Positions 35,201-48,229 of a stretch of DNA of 64,000 nt are shown here, one piece after another. Under the pieces are notes generated by a model. That model searched no databases and had not been told where the DNA came from. It saw only the letters and a program-made list of their open reading frames with translations. The stretch is taken from contig CM026424.1 in the NCBI GenBank assembly GCA_014871385.1, forward strand, positions 14,288,892 through 14,352,891, given 5' to 3'. Source of the DNA: Ceratodon purpureus (lineage: Eukaryota; Streptophyta; Bryopsida; Pseudoditrichales; Ditrichaceae). A program made the position numbers and the translations under genes. The stretch's first letter is position 1. Every line of letters begins with the position of its first letter.

Positions 35201-38200
35201 AGCTAATTTACCTCCAAACAAAAACTTCGCGCGCCTCTTAACCCTTAAACGCCGGAGCCTATGGCCGTGGTATCATCCAAAATTTTAATTTCCTGTACGC
35301 TCTATTTTCTCATCAAATATTAGTGGAATTTATTTTTTAAATTTTTCTAGACATGAGACTACATGTCTCAATTGTATTACAAAAATCACAATATTAACTG
35401 TCCTCCTCATGTACGTGCAGGTTTGAAGGATTGGAGGTTTGATTGGAGGTTTGATTTGAGACCTCCTCTTACAACCATTTTCGAGAGGTGACGAAGCTTC
35501 AGAGGGACTACGGCATTCTTAATCACTCCTTCAGAAGCCTTTCTGATTTCAAGAGGATTTGCAAATGACACTTTCCGAAAATGACACTTCTATACGATTC
35601 AGGTGAGAAGGTTCTAATCGTGAAGTTTATGGTGGATGTCAAGCATGAGACATGGAAAGGCTTCCTGCCAAATGATCTTAGAGTGGGCGCTGAAGAAGGA
35701 GGGGGTGGAGGATGGCAACGGATTGCACCTTTTCGACCCCAATGTGGCGCACAAGGTTTTAGTAATTTGTTTGATAATGAAAGTAACGACGGCCACTGAC
35801 ATATTTTGAAACTCCTTCACATCTTTTTGCCATAAAGCCAAACTCGCAAAATATGCGCGCCACGCAAAGTGTACATAGTAAAACTTAAATAGTTAAAAGA
35901 AGCACAAATAAACAAAAATTAATAAAAAACAAAAAAACAAAAAACAAAGCCTAAATAGTCAAAGAATACACAAATTACCAACTGAAAGGATCATTATCAT
36001 TCGCTCTACTAGTAGCGTTTGATTTTCGTTTCGGTGAACAGCATACAATCCAATTACACTATTTTGGTTTTGAGAGCTGTAGTCGATCTGCTTGGAGTAG
36101 TCAACAATACTCTTTGCACTGGTATCATGAAGACATAGGTAAACTATTTATCTTCAAGGAGGCGATCTATGCCATTAGAATCAAAGAGAAGTTCAGGTCC
36201 TGGCCAGGTAATCCCATCAATGCGAATGCTTGTTAGCTGAGACACCAAACTAGAATCAGAGAGCATTTGCAGCAATAGCTATTTTATCAACTTAATATCA
36301 ACTTATCAATTCAAACATACTATTTTAAACATTTTAATTTCAATCTATAAATTTAAATTGATTTAATAACTGTTTTAATAACTAAACATACCAATTTAAA
36401 CTGTTTTTAATCAACCTACAATATTTATTATTTAAAACTTTTCCTTATCAATTTAAACTTAATGAATTTATAATTTTCAATATATGGGATTCTAGAAACG
36501 CAAAGCAAATTCTTATTGCCTTTATTTTTGGAAATGAAGCTCATATTTAATTGAGGATATCAATAAAGACATAATTGGTTGTTTTTTTTCAATAACCGTG
36601 TGCCAAAAATTGAAATCATCAAGGGATGTGGCATATGCCTCTTTTCTTTCCCCTTCATACAAAAAAGAATTAGTCAACCGTGTTGTATTTAAAAAAATTA
36701 TAAAAAATGATAGGAGTGAAAATTAAAAAATGAATGCGATGGACCAAAGGTTGTGGAAGTTTTATCACTGTGTAGAACTTAATTGTGTGTACTTAATAGA
36801 AGCTTCAAAACCTTGGGCTTATTGACCATGAAAAGCTTACATAAAAGCCAATAAGTAATAAATTAATATCTAGTGGAAAAAAAATAAAAAATTATGACAA
36901 CAATTTTAATAATTAGTCAAAAAAATGGCTTCGGTTATTTGTATAAATAAGGCTCGTTTCAATTTAATATGGTAAGGTTTAAAAGTGTTCTTCTTATATT
37001 ATTCTCATTCATTTTCATAAAAATGCATTGCCTTGGAAGACAAGTTTTCCAAAGAATGAGTATCATTTGACTTGTTTTTATTGAAATTTTTAATAGGATT
37101 CTTTTTAAATTTGAAATTTATCTCACACTTTGTTTTTTAAGTAGATTTGTCAAATGTTTACAATTTTCTCAAAGTACAATAAGTTTGAATACATGTATGA
37201 CTGAGTGAATTCTCATAGTATTGTATTAGAATAACTTATGTAATTAGTTTTTTAATGCTAAAATTGTCTTCATTGAATAAACAATTTCTATTTGCAATTA
37301 CATTTTAAAGATTTTGATTAAAAGGGCTACAAGAGTTTATCTCAATACAATAAGATCTATTATTTGAAAGTGAACCAAAATGCAATAGAAGTGATTATAA
37401 TCAGGGCCTTAGAGCATATACTATGAGAGTTGTGTATCTGACACACCGTCCACAGTGAGATGTCCACTAATCAATTTATAAAGAATTTGATGATGGAATA
37501 TACATATTTGAAATCAATGCAAGAATCAAACACAATGTATTCATCAATCAAATAGACTATGAAAATTGAACGTGCATTCGCAAAATGAGAGGTATACTGG
37601 TAAATTCTTTTGTCTAAATGGTGTATCAAATGTACCCAAGTTTCAACATTTGCACATGTAGGAAATAGATAATACGCCATATACCCAAAGAAGAAGTGTG
37701 AGTGTACATGCAATGGAACACAATGGACGAATGCAGTTCCTCAAACTTAAACTTCATCCTTGCATATATCATGCATAAAGTGTCCGGTTAGCAAGTGCCA
37801 CACCATTTGGGAAATCCTCGGCTAGGCCTTACGTAGATCTATAAAGAAAGTCAACCCCAAAAAGTCAAGCCTGAGAAAGTCATAACCGTGGCCAACTAAA
37901 GGTGTTTATATCTTGCAAATGGCAAAAAAAAATATGATTCTTGTTTGCATTCTTGAAATGAAAACCCTTGAAAACGGGAGGTGGATTTGATCAAAAAAGG
38001 GTTTTGAATATGTTGGTACTCATAGAAATACTTTTGTATCTCTAAAACCTAAACCTTGAATTTTGAACCCTTAAACTCTTGAACCTTTAACTCCTAAACT
38101 CAATTGAAAGGCCATTTGAATGACATGAACAATCTGTGAATTATGGCTTGCAACAAGCTAGGATACTTTGGTTTGGCATACACCAATACACTTAGTAATC

Positions 38201-38792
38201 CAATAAAGCTAGTCTTGTAATGTGATGTACATTGAAAAGACTTAGTTTCCAAACTTAATCACTTGTAAGCTCAATGATTGACTGTTCAACAAAGCATTAA
38301 AAAATAGTCATGCTAAAAATTTCACAAATAAAGTGCTTTCAACAATTTCCAAGGCCTGTTAAACTAAAAACACAATCACATTTGCACAAAAAATGTAAAA
38401 ATAGAAAATAGAAAAGTAGACAAAAACACATAGAAAATAAAACATAACCAATGTAAATGTGGAATCAGAAATTATAAATTGGAGCACTTTCCATGCATGA
38501 CAAAGATTTAATAACAACCACTACTCAAATAACCAAACACCGTGTAACAAAACACAATGTGTCTTGAAAGGTTGATTGGAAGCCCATTTGTTTTGAGTTT
38601 CAAGTAAATCCCATTTAGTGATATACAAGTGGAAAAATAGAAAATGCGACCTTTTACATCAAATTTATATTAAAGACAGAGCTGTGTGGTTGCCATTTGG
38701 TTCTATCATACTTACCGATAGCAAGTTAGGGGAGGCGTTGTTGATGTTGGGTGCCGTGCCGGCGAATAATGCCATGAAATTCCGGGCATACA

Positions 38793-39043
38793 CTAACTTA
38801 GAGAAGAGAAGCTGTTGGGAGGAAGCGGGCAGGCACGGGAACGCAGGGAGCGGGAACTGGCTACAGCCCGGAGCGAAGGACCTACAGCGCAACAAACGAG
38901 CGGCAGCCGAAGGCCGCACCGAGTGGGAGGCACCGAACGGGTGCGAGGAGCGGGGCCCACGGAGGAACCGGCTCGGGCCCGGCAGCCCGCGACCTGGCCC
39001 TGGCCCGCGATGGGAGGCGAAGAGAAGAGCATTTGACCCCTAA
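38793..39043 (+). promoter_or_regulatory. GC-rich promoter region of the ADP/ATP carrier (right)
   Basis: Mirror of 31340-31590: a CpG-rich block just upstream of the leader exon that ends at the GTACGT donor (39155). Confidence 0.45.
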
Positions 39044-39154
39044 CCCTGAGGCAGTGTCGTCCTCTTTTATTGCTGGTTGCTTTGCTCTGCTGCTGTGCTG
39101 TGGGAGTCTCCATCGCCGCCGCTCATTCCCCTTGCCTCGGCTCAGGGTTTGCTG

Positions 39155-40003
39155 GTACGTCCCTCCTCCCTTGCCCTTGCCGTTGCTCTGCGTTCGTCAA
39201 CGTGCTCTAGCCATCTGAATCATGTGTTTTCTTGTGGCTTCGTGTTCTAGCCATTATGATCTAGCCATCGTGTCGTGGCTGGGGTTTCGTCGTTCTAGCT
39301 TGTAGAGTTGCTGTGCCTGATTTTCTGGGGTCGGGTAACCTAGATCGGGTGCGAACTGGGAGATGGGAGTTTCGTTGCGTGGAATTTGTAGAGCACGGTG
39401 TCGTGCATTGTGTTTTGTTGGATTAGGTTGTTTCCAGGAGTGTGTGTAGAGTGTTATCGCGATGTTTAGCTTCAGATTTCTGTGGGATGGGTTAATGTGT
39501 GTCGGAGTTCTGGGTCCTAGTCGACCTGGCTAGATGCTGATATCTGTGATCGCCTCGGTCGCTCAGAGCTTTGGATGTCTTTGGGGCATGTGGTGTATGA
39601 TGGGGCACACGAGGGGCTTAGCTCTGTGTTAGCAGGGTTTGATTTGTGTGGGGACGGTCCTAGTTTCTATGTTGAATGTTCGCTCGATGGGAGATTGTTC
39701 TAGTGCGTTGAGTGCCGCATGGTTGATTTGATTACTTGAAACTTTTGTCTGCACGTGCACGGCCACTAGTTGACGCCAAAGACACTGTTGCGGAGTCTGC
39801 AAGTTCGAGAAGCAGCAGAGTTGATGGATATTTCACATCTAGGTCGGGGAATACATTTCTTGAATCCAGTACTAGAACTTGGAAACGGAACTTTTGGCAC
39901 GACGATGGATTTTTGGGTGAGTTAGGCTAGACGGTTGAGCGAATGGTAATCAGATGGGATGAGGCGAATGTGACTAACGTGGGGAATGTGTTGGTGGGAG
40001 CAG
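39155..40003 (+). other. Probable 5' UTR intron of the ADP/ATP carrier (right)
   Basis: Donor GTACGT at 39155 and acceptor ending CAG at 40003, 19 bp before the ATG at 40023. No coding content. Mirror of 30380-31228. Confidence 0.55.
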
Positions 40004-40022
40004 GAAGTGAGCATTGTCGAAG

Positions 40023-41315
40023 ATGGCTGACACCCCCAGGTGCCCGAGTGTGGTGACGAAGATGGCCGGGTACTCGTACCTGGGTTCCCGACTGGCCCCG
40101 AGCCGGCCGATGTACTCGGCTCCGGAGGCGAGCGTGACGCCGTTCGCGGCGGCCGCGAGGCTGGGCGCGATGCCGAGGCAGACGGGTTTTAACGCCCTGT
40201 GCCCGATCGACCTGACGGGCGGGAGGATGATGTCGTCGGAGGTGTTCGTGCCGGCGGCGAGCGAGAAGACGTTCTCGTCGTTCATGACCGACTTCCTGAT
40301 GGGAGGCGTGTCGGCGGCGGTGTCGAAGACGGCGGCTGCTCCGATCGAGCGCGTGAAGCTGCTGATCCAGAACCAGGACGAGATGTTGAAGTCGGGGCGT
40401 CTGTCGCACCCGTACAAGGGGATCGGCGAGTGCTTCGGGCGGACGATCAAGGACGAGGGGGTGGTGGCTTTGTGGCGCGGAAACCTGGCGAACGTGATCA
40501 GATACTTCCCGACGCAGGCGCTGAACTTTGCGTTCAAGGACTACTTCAAGTCGCTGTTCGGGTACAAGAAGGACAAGGACGGGTACTGGAAGTGGTTCGC
40601 GGGTAACTTGGCGTCTGGAGGTGCGGCGGGAGCGTCGTCCCTGCTGTTCGTGTACTCGTTGGACTACGCGCGGACGCGTCTGGCGAACGACGCGAAGTCG
40701 TCGAAGAAGGGCGGAGGCGACAGGCAGTTCAACGGGCTGGCGGACGTGTACAAGAAGACGCTGGCGACGGACGGTATCGCGGGGCTGTACAGAGGGTTCA
40801 CGATCTCGTGCGCGGGTATCATCGTGTACAGGGGTCTGTACTTCGGTATCTACGACTCGTTGAAGCCGGTGGTGCTGACGGGCAACCTTGAGGTGGGTGG
40901 TGGGATTGCTTTGTTGTGGCATTTTTGTGGGAATGTGGGGTAGGAATGTGGGGTGATGTGGGGTGATGTGGGGAATAGGAATGCTGAGAGTGGTTGTTGT
41001 TGGTTGGATGATGTGCAGGGCAACTTCTTGGCGAGTTTCTTGCTGGGATGGGGTATCACGATCGGAGCGGGTCTGGCATCGTACCCCATCGACACGGTTC
41101 GGCGTAGGATGATGATGACGTCGGGAGAGGCGGTGAAGTACAGCGGGTCGATGGACGCGTTCAGGCAGATCGTGGCGAAGGAGGGAACGAAGTCGCTGTT
41201 CAAGGGCGCGGGCGCGAACATCTTGCGTGCGGTGGCTGGAGCGGGAGTGTTGTCGGGATACGACCAGTTGCAGATTCTGCTTTTGGGGAAGGCGTACTCG
41301 GGCGGCAGCGGCTAG
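40023..41315 (+). CDS. AAC: Mitochondrial ADP/ATP carrier, right copy
   Basis: Exon 1 is 40023-40892 (290 codons), intron 40893-41018 (GTGGGT...GTGCAG), exon 2 41019-41315 ending TAG; 388 residues. Six transmembrane helices in three repeats are expected, with PIER, SLDYAR and [11 protein letters not shown] signatures, and an Ala/Ser/Arg-rich plant extension precedes the first. The third-position G/C bias is extreme compared with the flanks. Immediately 3' is a GAT/ATG-rich stretch (about 41318-41362), then a T tract (about 41540-41562) and the RPL8 ghost. Both copies appear functional, are divergently arranged about 9.7 kb apart (ATG to ATG), and have the same protein sequence. Confidence 0.97.
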
Positions 41316-41583
41316 AGGGACGATGACGATGTAGAGGATAATGATGATGATGATGAAGGCGATGCTGCACGGTGGTGTCGGGGTGGCGATTTCAGGCGGA
41401 GCGGAGGGTGGTGGGGCACTTGGAGAATGGTAGCGCGGATTTTTTGGGGTGTGGGTAGTGTGACACCTCTAAATAAGCCGATTGAGGCCGCAGAGGACGG
41501 TGTTACGGGGTGCGGTGGCGTCCTCGCTTTCGTGAAATCGTTTTTTTTTTTTTTTTTTTTTGGGTTCTAATGGAGACCTAGAC

Positions 41584-41693
41584 GGTGGAAGGTGGACAAG
41601 GCTTAGTGGAGTGGAGGTTGCAGCTGTGGCACCTGAGGAAATTAGTGATGGTTTTGTCATGTAGGTTTACCTTCTGATTAATACAGTGATGAG
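41584..41693 (+). pseudogene. Ghost of an RPL8 3' end (right arm)
   Basis: ggaaggtggacaaggcttag corresponds to the end of RPL8 exon 2 and its stop. The following bases (ctgtggcacc, gatggtttt, tcatgta, tagtgatgag-like) track the 3' UTR of the RPL8 copy at 10921-11945 into its unique downstream part. The rest of the gene is absent. Confidence 0.75.
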
Positions 41694-42372
41694 ACTTATC
41701 GTCCCAGTCGATCATGATGTGATTTTGTCGCGAATGTGTGGGGGTGACCTTTGTGGTCGAGATGTGATAGAGGTTCCTCCCTAGTCTGTATGAGAGGCTT
41801 AGGAAACACAAGAAGAGTTGCACAATTGAGGTACGGTATGGGCTCGATGATATGACAAATTGTTGAAAGGCGTTGTATATCTTGAGGAAATATGAGAACG
41901 CAAGTGATGTGTGTGCAAGAATATTTCCAACAGTTTTTAGTAACAGGGATGGTGTAAAATTCCATCTTATAAGTCTAATGAAGAGGAAATAGTTTGAAGA
42001 AGCTGTAGGAGTATTGATGGTATGATTTTGGTGTCTTAGAGCTCTAAAGAACACGACATATAATTTGAAGAACTCTCGAAGATAGACTAAATATACTTTG
42101 AACTCTTGAAAGGTAGATTTGGACGATCTCTGGTCGTGCCTTCCATTCACAGCAGTTATTTTTTCATCTGAAATATTTGGAAACGTTTGAAATATTTGGA
42201 AACATTAGAATTCAAAGAATTGTTTTATTGGAATTCAGACAACAATCAGCAATTGTCATGCTTGTAGGTGGATCAATATCGTTTACATCTAATGATATAA
42301 TGAGTGGAACATGATATGTCAAAGTCTTTTCCAAATAAGGTTTTTCAAGGAGCATTCATCAATTACTTACTA

Positions 42373-42577
42373 CTCCCTTTGTTTTGAAAAGAAACCTTGG
42401 TTTCCTTTCCTGGCAGGATTAAGTACAGTGACACTGCCATTCAGGTAAAACTCAAAATTCCCAAACCTGGTGTCACCTTCCTGAGTGTAGATTCCTGGCA
42501 ATTTCCTCGTTTGAATTCCTGATGGCATACTTACGTGGTAATAATGAAACCATGGTTTCTTTGTGAAACAAAGAGAG
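42373..42577. mobile_element. Stowaway-like MITE (right arm)
   Basis: Mirror of 27806-28010, with TA duplications on both sides and ctccctttgttt / aaacaaagagag ends. Its presence in both arms dates it before the duplication (or before the last conversion). Confidence 0.75.
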
Positions 42578-42893
42578 TACCGTAGCCTACGAACAGCTTT
42601 GACATGCACCGTCGAATATTTAATTATTTTGAAAAAATGATGTTCGACACCTCCAAAATGAATTTCTTTTAAATCGATTTTTTTGGGAATTAAATAAGCA
42701 TAAGTTCGACTTTCATCCAGAATACTATTCATTTTCATTGGCCATTTTATACAATATGCATTAAAGACTAGCTGCTGCTCCTTCAATTAGCTTTCCCTAA
42801 TGTTCACTTAACTTCCATAATTTCATTCGGTGGTGAGTCTTATTGACAACTTTGGTTATGGTTTAGGGTTGAGTGTGGAGAAAGTGAGGCACT

Positions 42894-45252
42894 ATGGCGA
42901 AGCAGAAGCTTTTAAGTAGTTTGTTTACTACAGTAAGTAAAGAAGAAATGGAGGTCAATGTAGAGCGTGAGTTTGCAGCACTTAATTCGAAGTTGGAGCT
43001 GGAGAGAGCTATGAAGAAGCCTGAAGCTGAAAAGAGACCTGTAGGGAGGCCCAAGAAGGAGCTGGAGGTTGTTCTACTTCCAACAAACGTGGAGACGCCG
43101 ATCAAATCATCATCAAAGACATCAAGGAGCAGGGGAACATACATGAACTGGTTTGTGCCCTCCCTATGGGATCCTATTTTTGCAGCTGTAAGCAAGCATA
43201 GGAATTTGAGGAGTGCATTACGTTACTTGCAGCTGAAATATAGACGTCCAGGTGAAACTGTGAGTGTTTATGACAAATTAAACACAAGCACTTTAGCAGA
43301 ATGGTTCACTACCACATGAGAGTTAAAAGCAGGTACCAAACAATCTGTTTTCAAAGAAACAGCCGCTTTTACTGGAGGTGTACAAAATGCTTACATCCTA
43401 GCCAATCATCCCGAATTGGAAGAAGATATCATCACTTTGCTCAAGAGCCATCGAGACGCCGGACAACCTTTGTACGCTACAACTGCTCGAGGTATAATTA
43501 GGGAATTAATCCGCATGAGAAACCCTAACTTACTTGACTTCAACAACAAAACCGGATTTGGGGTTAGCTTGTACTGGACACGTGACTTTTTGAGAACAAA
43601 TTTGAATTGGACTTTGAGAAAAGCAACAGGCGCTGCACGAAAGCTTCCAAGCGATTGGGAGTTGAAGGGCTTACAAATGGCTCAAAGGGTAGCTTACTTG
43701 GTGAGAGCCCATTCAATACCTCCGGAGATGATGGTTAACACAGATCAGACAAGAATCCATCTGGTACCAATAGGGGGGGCCAGAACTTAGGCAGAGAAAG
43801 GATCAAAACATGTTTTGGTCCATGGCATGGAGGACAAACGGCAGATTATAGTTGCAGTATCCTCTGCAGTAGCAGGTAAACTCCTCCCATTCCAATTAAT
43901 ATTTACAGGGACCACTCAAAGATGCCTTCCTCATATGCATGTTGGACGTCAACAATGTGAAGTTGAGGGATGGCACCTAACATGCACAAGTAACCATTGG
44001 AGCAACATGGAAACATGGAAGCAATTTGTAGAATACATTCTACAACCATACAGAGAGCAACAAGTGAAGAAGATGGGTTTAGAGGAAAACTTGAAGTTGA
44101 TCTGGCTGCTGGATTGTTGGAGCGTTCACATCTCAAAAGAGTTTGTAACATGGGTGAAAATGACACATCCAGAGATCTTGCTCATTTTCGTCCCAACGAA
44201 TTGCACTAGTGTATTGTAGCCAGCAGATGTCATTTTATAGAGACCATCTAAACACAGCTTTAGGCAGCAAATTGATAGTTACACAACAGAAAGCATTGAG
44301 AAGCAGATTGGCAAAAAGGAATTGAAAGGTGTCAAATTGGACACAAAAATGACCACTTTAAAGCCACATCTTTGCTCCTGGCTCCTGCAAGCATGGGGGT
44401 ATGTAAACAAACCGAAAATGATAAGGAGAGGATGGGAAATGTGTGGTCTCAGCAGAGCATTCAACCAGGCTTTCCAAACCAGCGCCATGGATGAGCACAT
44501 GAAGAACTCTATGTTCAAGGATGAATCGACTGAAATAGAACCAAATTCAAAACATAATGATGAGGAAATTGATACAGACATCTCCATAAAAACCGTCATG
44601 GAATAGAGTCTACACGACGCTGCAGAAGTTACAACAGCAAACCAGCCAAGGGTCGCTTCACTAAAAGAACTTGCACGCAAAAGGTACGTCCTTGCCAATC
44701 CAAATAAACAATTAGGTTCAGATCTGAAATGGTTCCATACGAGTTATCGTTATTAAGCTGATTCACTTTGAATAAACTTTGTACCAAGGACATGCACTCA
44801 AACTGTACTCACAGTCATGAAAATGGTTCAAATTCAGATATAACTACTGGTATCTGCAGATCGTTAGAGCCATCACTGGAACCGTTTCATCTGAACATAG
44901 GTTCATTTCTCATTTAAACAGAGAAGAACATAATCACTGCCAAGGTGCGATGGAGATACACATGATCTCCAAAACAGTAGAGGGACCGTAAGCAACAAAA
45001 GAAAACAATAGAGGCTTCGAGATTGTACCTGAACTAAAATGTTGTCATTTGAATGTGTGGTCTTCTAGATCCCTGCATGCACGAGAAGATATTGGGCGTG
45101 AGCAAGAGGCACCAAGCAGCAAGAAAACAAGATCTGAAATCGCAAAAACAAGAGCTGAAAATTCCCAGAAGAAGAGAGCAGACAAGAGCGCGACCACACA
45201 GAAAAAGAAAGCGGACATGGGGTCGAAGTTACCGCATGCTGAGCTTGATTAA
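42894..45252 (+). pseudogene. DDE-superfamily (pogo/CENP-B-like) transposase, right arm copy
   Basis: Exon 1 is 42894-44683, intron to 45068 (GTACGT...TTCTAG), exon 2 45069-45252; phases agree and the frame has no indel. It shares the TGA and TAG stops of the left copy and adds a private TAG at 44217-44219 (Gln codon CAG in the left arm) plus an Ala-to-Thr and a Phe-to-Leu change next to it. Past the left copy's frameshift it retains the longer frame HNDEEIDTDISIKTVME, then TAG, then SLHDAAEVTTANQPRVASLK. Three catalytic acidic blocks are visible. About 657 codons with the stops counted through. Inactive. Confidence 0.8.
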
Positions 45253-47081
45253 TGCAGGTGAGTCGTTTATGTAGATGCCGTTAAGGTGTGTAGAGCCATG
45301 AGTCTTGAGTGGATGCGGTTCAGTTGTGAAGATGTGTAGAGTTGTGTAGATGCAATTCAGGTGAGTCTATGTCCCTTCGGTATGCGACTCAGGTGAGTCT
45401 ATGCGATTCAAGTGAGTCCCAGCTGTACTAAAACGAGCATTGTGCTATTAGAATTTGAAAGGACGGCTTCACCTTCACGGTAAATCCAAAAACAATCTTC
45501 TAGAGCCCAATCTCTGTACACTTGAGGAAATAAACTCATAACTGAATCTACTCTAAAGCCTCAACACAGTTACAAGAGCACGAGAATGAATCTACAGCTC
45601 GGTAAGAGAGTCAGTCGGGGTTTCGCGAGACGAAAGAGAGTCAGCCGAGGAGGAGCCCAAGTCGAAAGAGATTTCAAGCACACAAAGAAATCTAACCTCG
45701 TCACTGGATGTAGGGCTGCTGCTGCTGCCTCACCAGCCTGCGCTCTGCCAACGTCCTTCCGCCCACCCAACAACATCCCCTTTGCTTTCACAGTAACCTC
45801 CATCGACAAGGGAAAAGAGACTCAACATTGCAACCCTAGGCTCTAATATGGTGAAGATAGAATGCCGTTTGTGGTGCATGCCACCCTCGTGGGAAGCTCG
45901 GCGTGAACGCGTCCTACGTTTGTGCTGACAGACCATGTGGGGAGCTTGACAAAGTAGAGTATTGTAGTTACTTTTTGATTGTGCAAGGAGCTCGTGTGGA
46001 GTATGTGGACTTTTGTGACTGTTTGGTTCGTTTTTTTTTGTATTTTCGGCCCATGTGTTGTCATTTTCAAATATTTCTTATACTGTAATTTTTCTTTGTT
46101 TCGGCAGCCTACAAGTGTAATTTCCAAAAAAGAATCGACTTCTGTTTTTTTAATTATTTTTGTACGAAGCTGCTAGTAGGCTACGGTATTCAATTCTAGC
46201 TTGGTGGTCTTCTCCTTCCATGTGAATGAGAGTTTTGATCGACATCTCATCATCACTACATTGAAACTTCGGAATGAGAGTATCATGTACATTGGATTTC
46301 TTTTGCTATGCATTCTTTTTCGTCAAATAGGTAATGCACATTTTGTGTTGCAAGCAGTGTTTGTGCCATCCTCCATCAATTACTAACTATCCTTGCATCG
46401 AGCTCACCTAATACTCTTTAGGTGGGCATGTTAGGATGTGTGACACTGATCACCTCACTAGTGGATTGTGGGTATAACTACAGCGGATTCTATAGTGGAA
46501 CTTGCATTATTTTTGGCCTATTCCAAATGGTATAGAGGTGAGGCCTTCTGGTGTAATTGGGCAGTGATTATGCCATTTTCGGGGGGTGGTCTAGTTGAGG
46601 CAACCTAGCTTAGTGGTCCCCTAAAGGACTATATTCTGCTTGATCATTGTCTCGCGTGGGGCCTGCTGCACAATTAGTTCATAGGCCCTGCTGGTGTTTG
46701 TCCCATGGTAATTTTCAGGCTTCGTTGCGATAGGATGACAGGAAGTTTCATCAATTTTTTGTCAAGTTGATTGGCATAGATGAATTCATAATTACTGCCT
46801 CGGGTTACCTATACCCGGATGGTTACTTATTGATATATTGTTTTCGTGAAATGATGTTGTCGATGAACCTGTCAATAAACGCCTCCATACTCTTCATCAT
46901 GCATAGACCGAGTGGGCTGAAAACCACTCAACTTCAGATGGCGAATAGCCTCCAGGTATTGCATGCCAACGCTCTTCATGTCTTGAGCTCCCCTCCCAAA
47001 GATGATGTTGTCGCCATCCTACATTGTAATCATGTGTCAACCAATTACAGAACCAAACCTTGTAATCCAACCCTATTCCCT
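45253..47081. other. Non-coding segment of the right arm including the CACTA empty site
   Basis: Mirror of 19078-20666 plus 24883-25131. The pre-insertion site lies at 45499-45501 (tct). Divergence from the left arm is higher here (45,500-46,180) than nearer the centre. No recognisable gene. Confidence 0.5.
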
Positions 47082-47289
47082 GTTGTGGACGGCAAGTCTA
47101 AGATAGAGCAAGGGACTAAATTGAGGGCATACCTCAAAGGGAGACAAGAATAGACTAGAAGTGAGGGGATTCCTCACACAAGACTCTGAATAACTCTTGA
47201 AGTGGGAAAAACTAGAAGTGATATTGATAACTGGAAGAGTATGTACAATTGGTGTTGAAGAGTGTGAGGAGCAATGGCCCTCGACTCTC

Positions 47290-47297
47290 TATTTATA
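47290..47297 (-). promoter_or_regulatory. TATA box downstream of the HSE array (right)
   Basis: tatttata on the plus strand, i.e. TATAAATA on the minus strand, mirroring 18862-18869. Confidence 0.65.
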
Positions 47298-47348
47298 CTA
47301 GGCTAGAGGAAACTTCCGAAGAAAGGTCCTAGAGACCTTGGGAAGCAT

Positions 47349-47618
47349 CCATAGGACCTTCCGGAAGCTTATGGGAGCTTCCGGAATCTAAGAAGGTCAA
47401 GTGGAACCTTCCGGAAGCTTATGGAAGCTTCCGGAAACAATTGGATCCGTATGGAACCTTCCGGAAGCTTGTAGAAGCTTACGGAAACTACTAGAACTAT
47501 AAGGAAGCTTGTAGAAGCTTACGGAAACTACTAGAACTACAAGGAAGCTTGTGGAAGCTTCCGGAAACTAGTGGAAGGTTCTAGAAAGTAGTAGAAGCAT
47601 GTAGAACTTTCTAGAAAC
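47349..47618 (-). promoter_or_regulatory. Heat-shock-element array with 10-bp period (right arm)
   Basis: Mirror of 18541-18810. The array length is unchanged between arms despite its repetitive nature. Confidence 0.7.
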
Positions 47619-47982
47619 TAATAGCATCTAAGCACACTTAGCCACCGCTCTTTGGGAAAGCTCTTGAGAAGCTTCCGTGTTGCGGAATCGGTAAAGGTCT
47701 CACGGTAAACTCGTGGGGCGTGGATGAAGTCCGGTATGGCACGTCCGTGACATACCTCCTAAAATTAAATCTCCTTGAAGCACACGACATGCCAGAATTG
47801 CACCAAAAATTCACAGAAACTAGCCTCAAACCCTAGAAAAGGATCATGCATGTGCAAATCAAAACCTATCAAGATTTGTAGAGCCAATGCAGAGATGATA
47901 CATAATCGCAGACTTGCAAACACACCGAAGAGTTTCTCTGCAAACACATCGCAGAGTAACTCTCATCATCATACCATGGCTT

Positions 47983-48229
47983 AGCAACACTTCTCCTTCT
48001 GAGCTTGAACCACATTGGTGTGCGAGTTCAGCAACACCGACTGAAGAGACGGATCCAACCCAGTCCAAGTAATCAACACCACAGGCATCCCCTTTACAAA
48101 CTCCAACCTCTGAGCTTCCAAGCCAATCTCTCGGGCTTGTGCAACAAGAAACTCCACAGCTGCCCCATAATTTGGACTAGAATGTGTTGTGTCACGTCTA
48201 TGTTACACCGTTTGAATGGATTGAATTGT
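47983..48229 (-). pseudogene. Aminoacylase-1 (M20 peptidase family) gene fragment, right arm
   Basis: Mirror of 17930-18176, with the same frameshift, HTNVV substitution and lack of further exons. The lesions therefore predate the duplication or have been copied between arms. Confidence 0.7.

Larger units (their letters stand above)
47082..47755 (-). mobile_element. LTR-like promoter block (copia-type LTR candidate), right arm
   Basis: Mirror of 18404-19077, with the same TG...CA borders, HSE array, TATA box and leader on the minus strand. Confidence 0.45.

Noticed and set aside
35581-35799. 72-codon frame near the palindrome centre as a gene
   Set aside because: No recognised motif, Gly-rich tail and no splice or promoter context. 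It is duplicated simply because the whole arm is.
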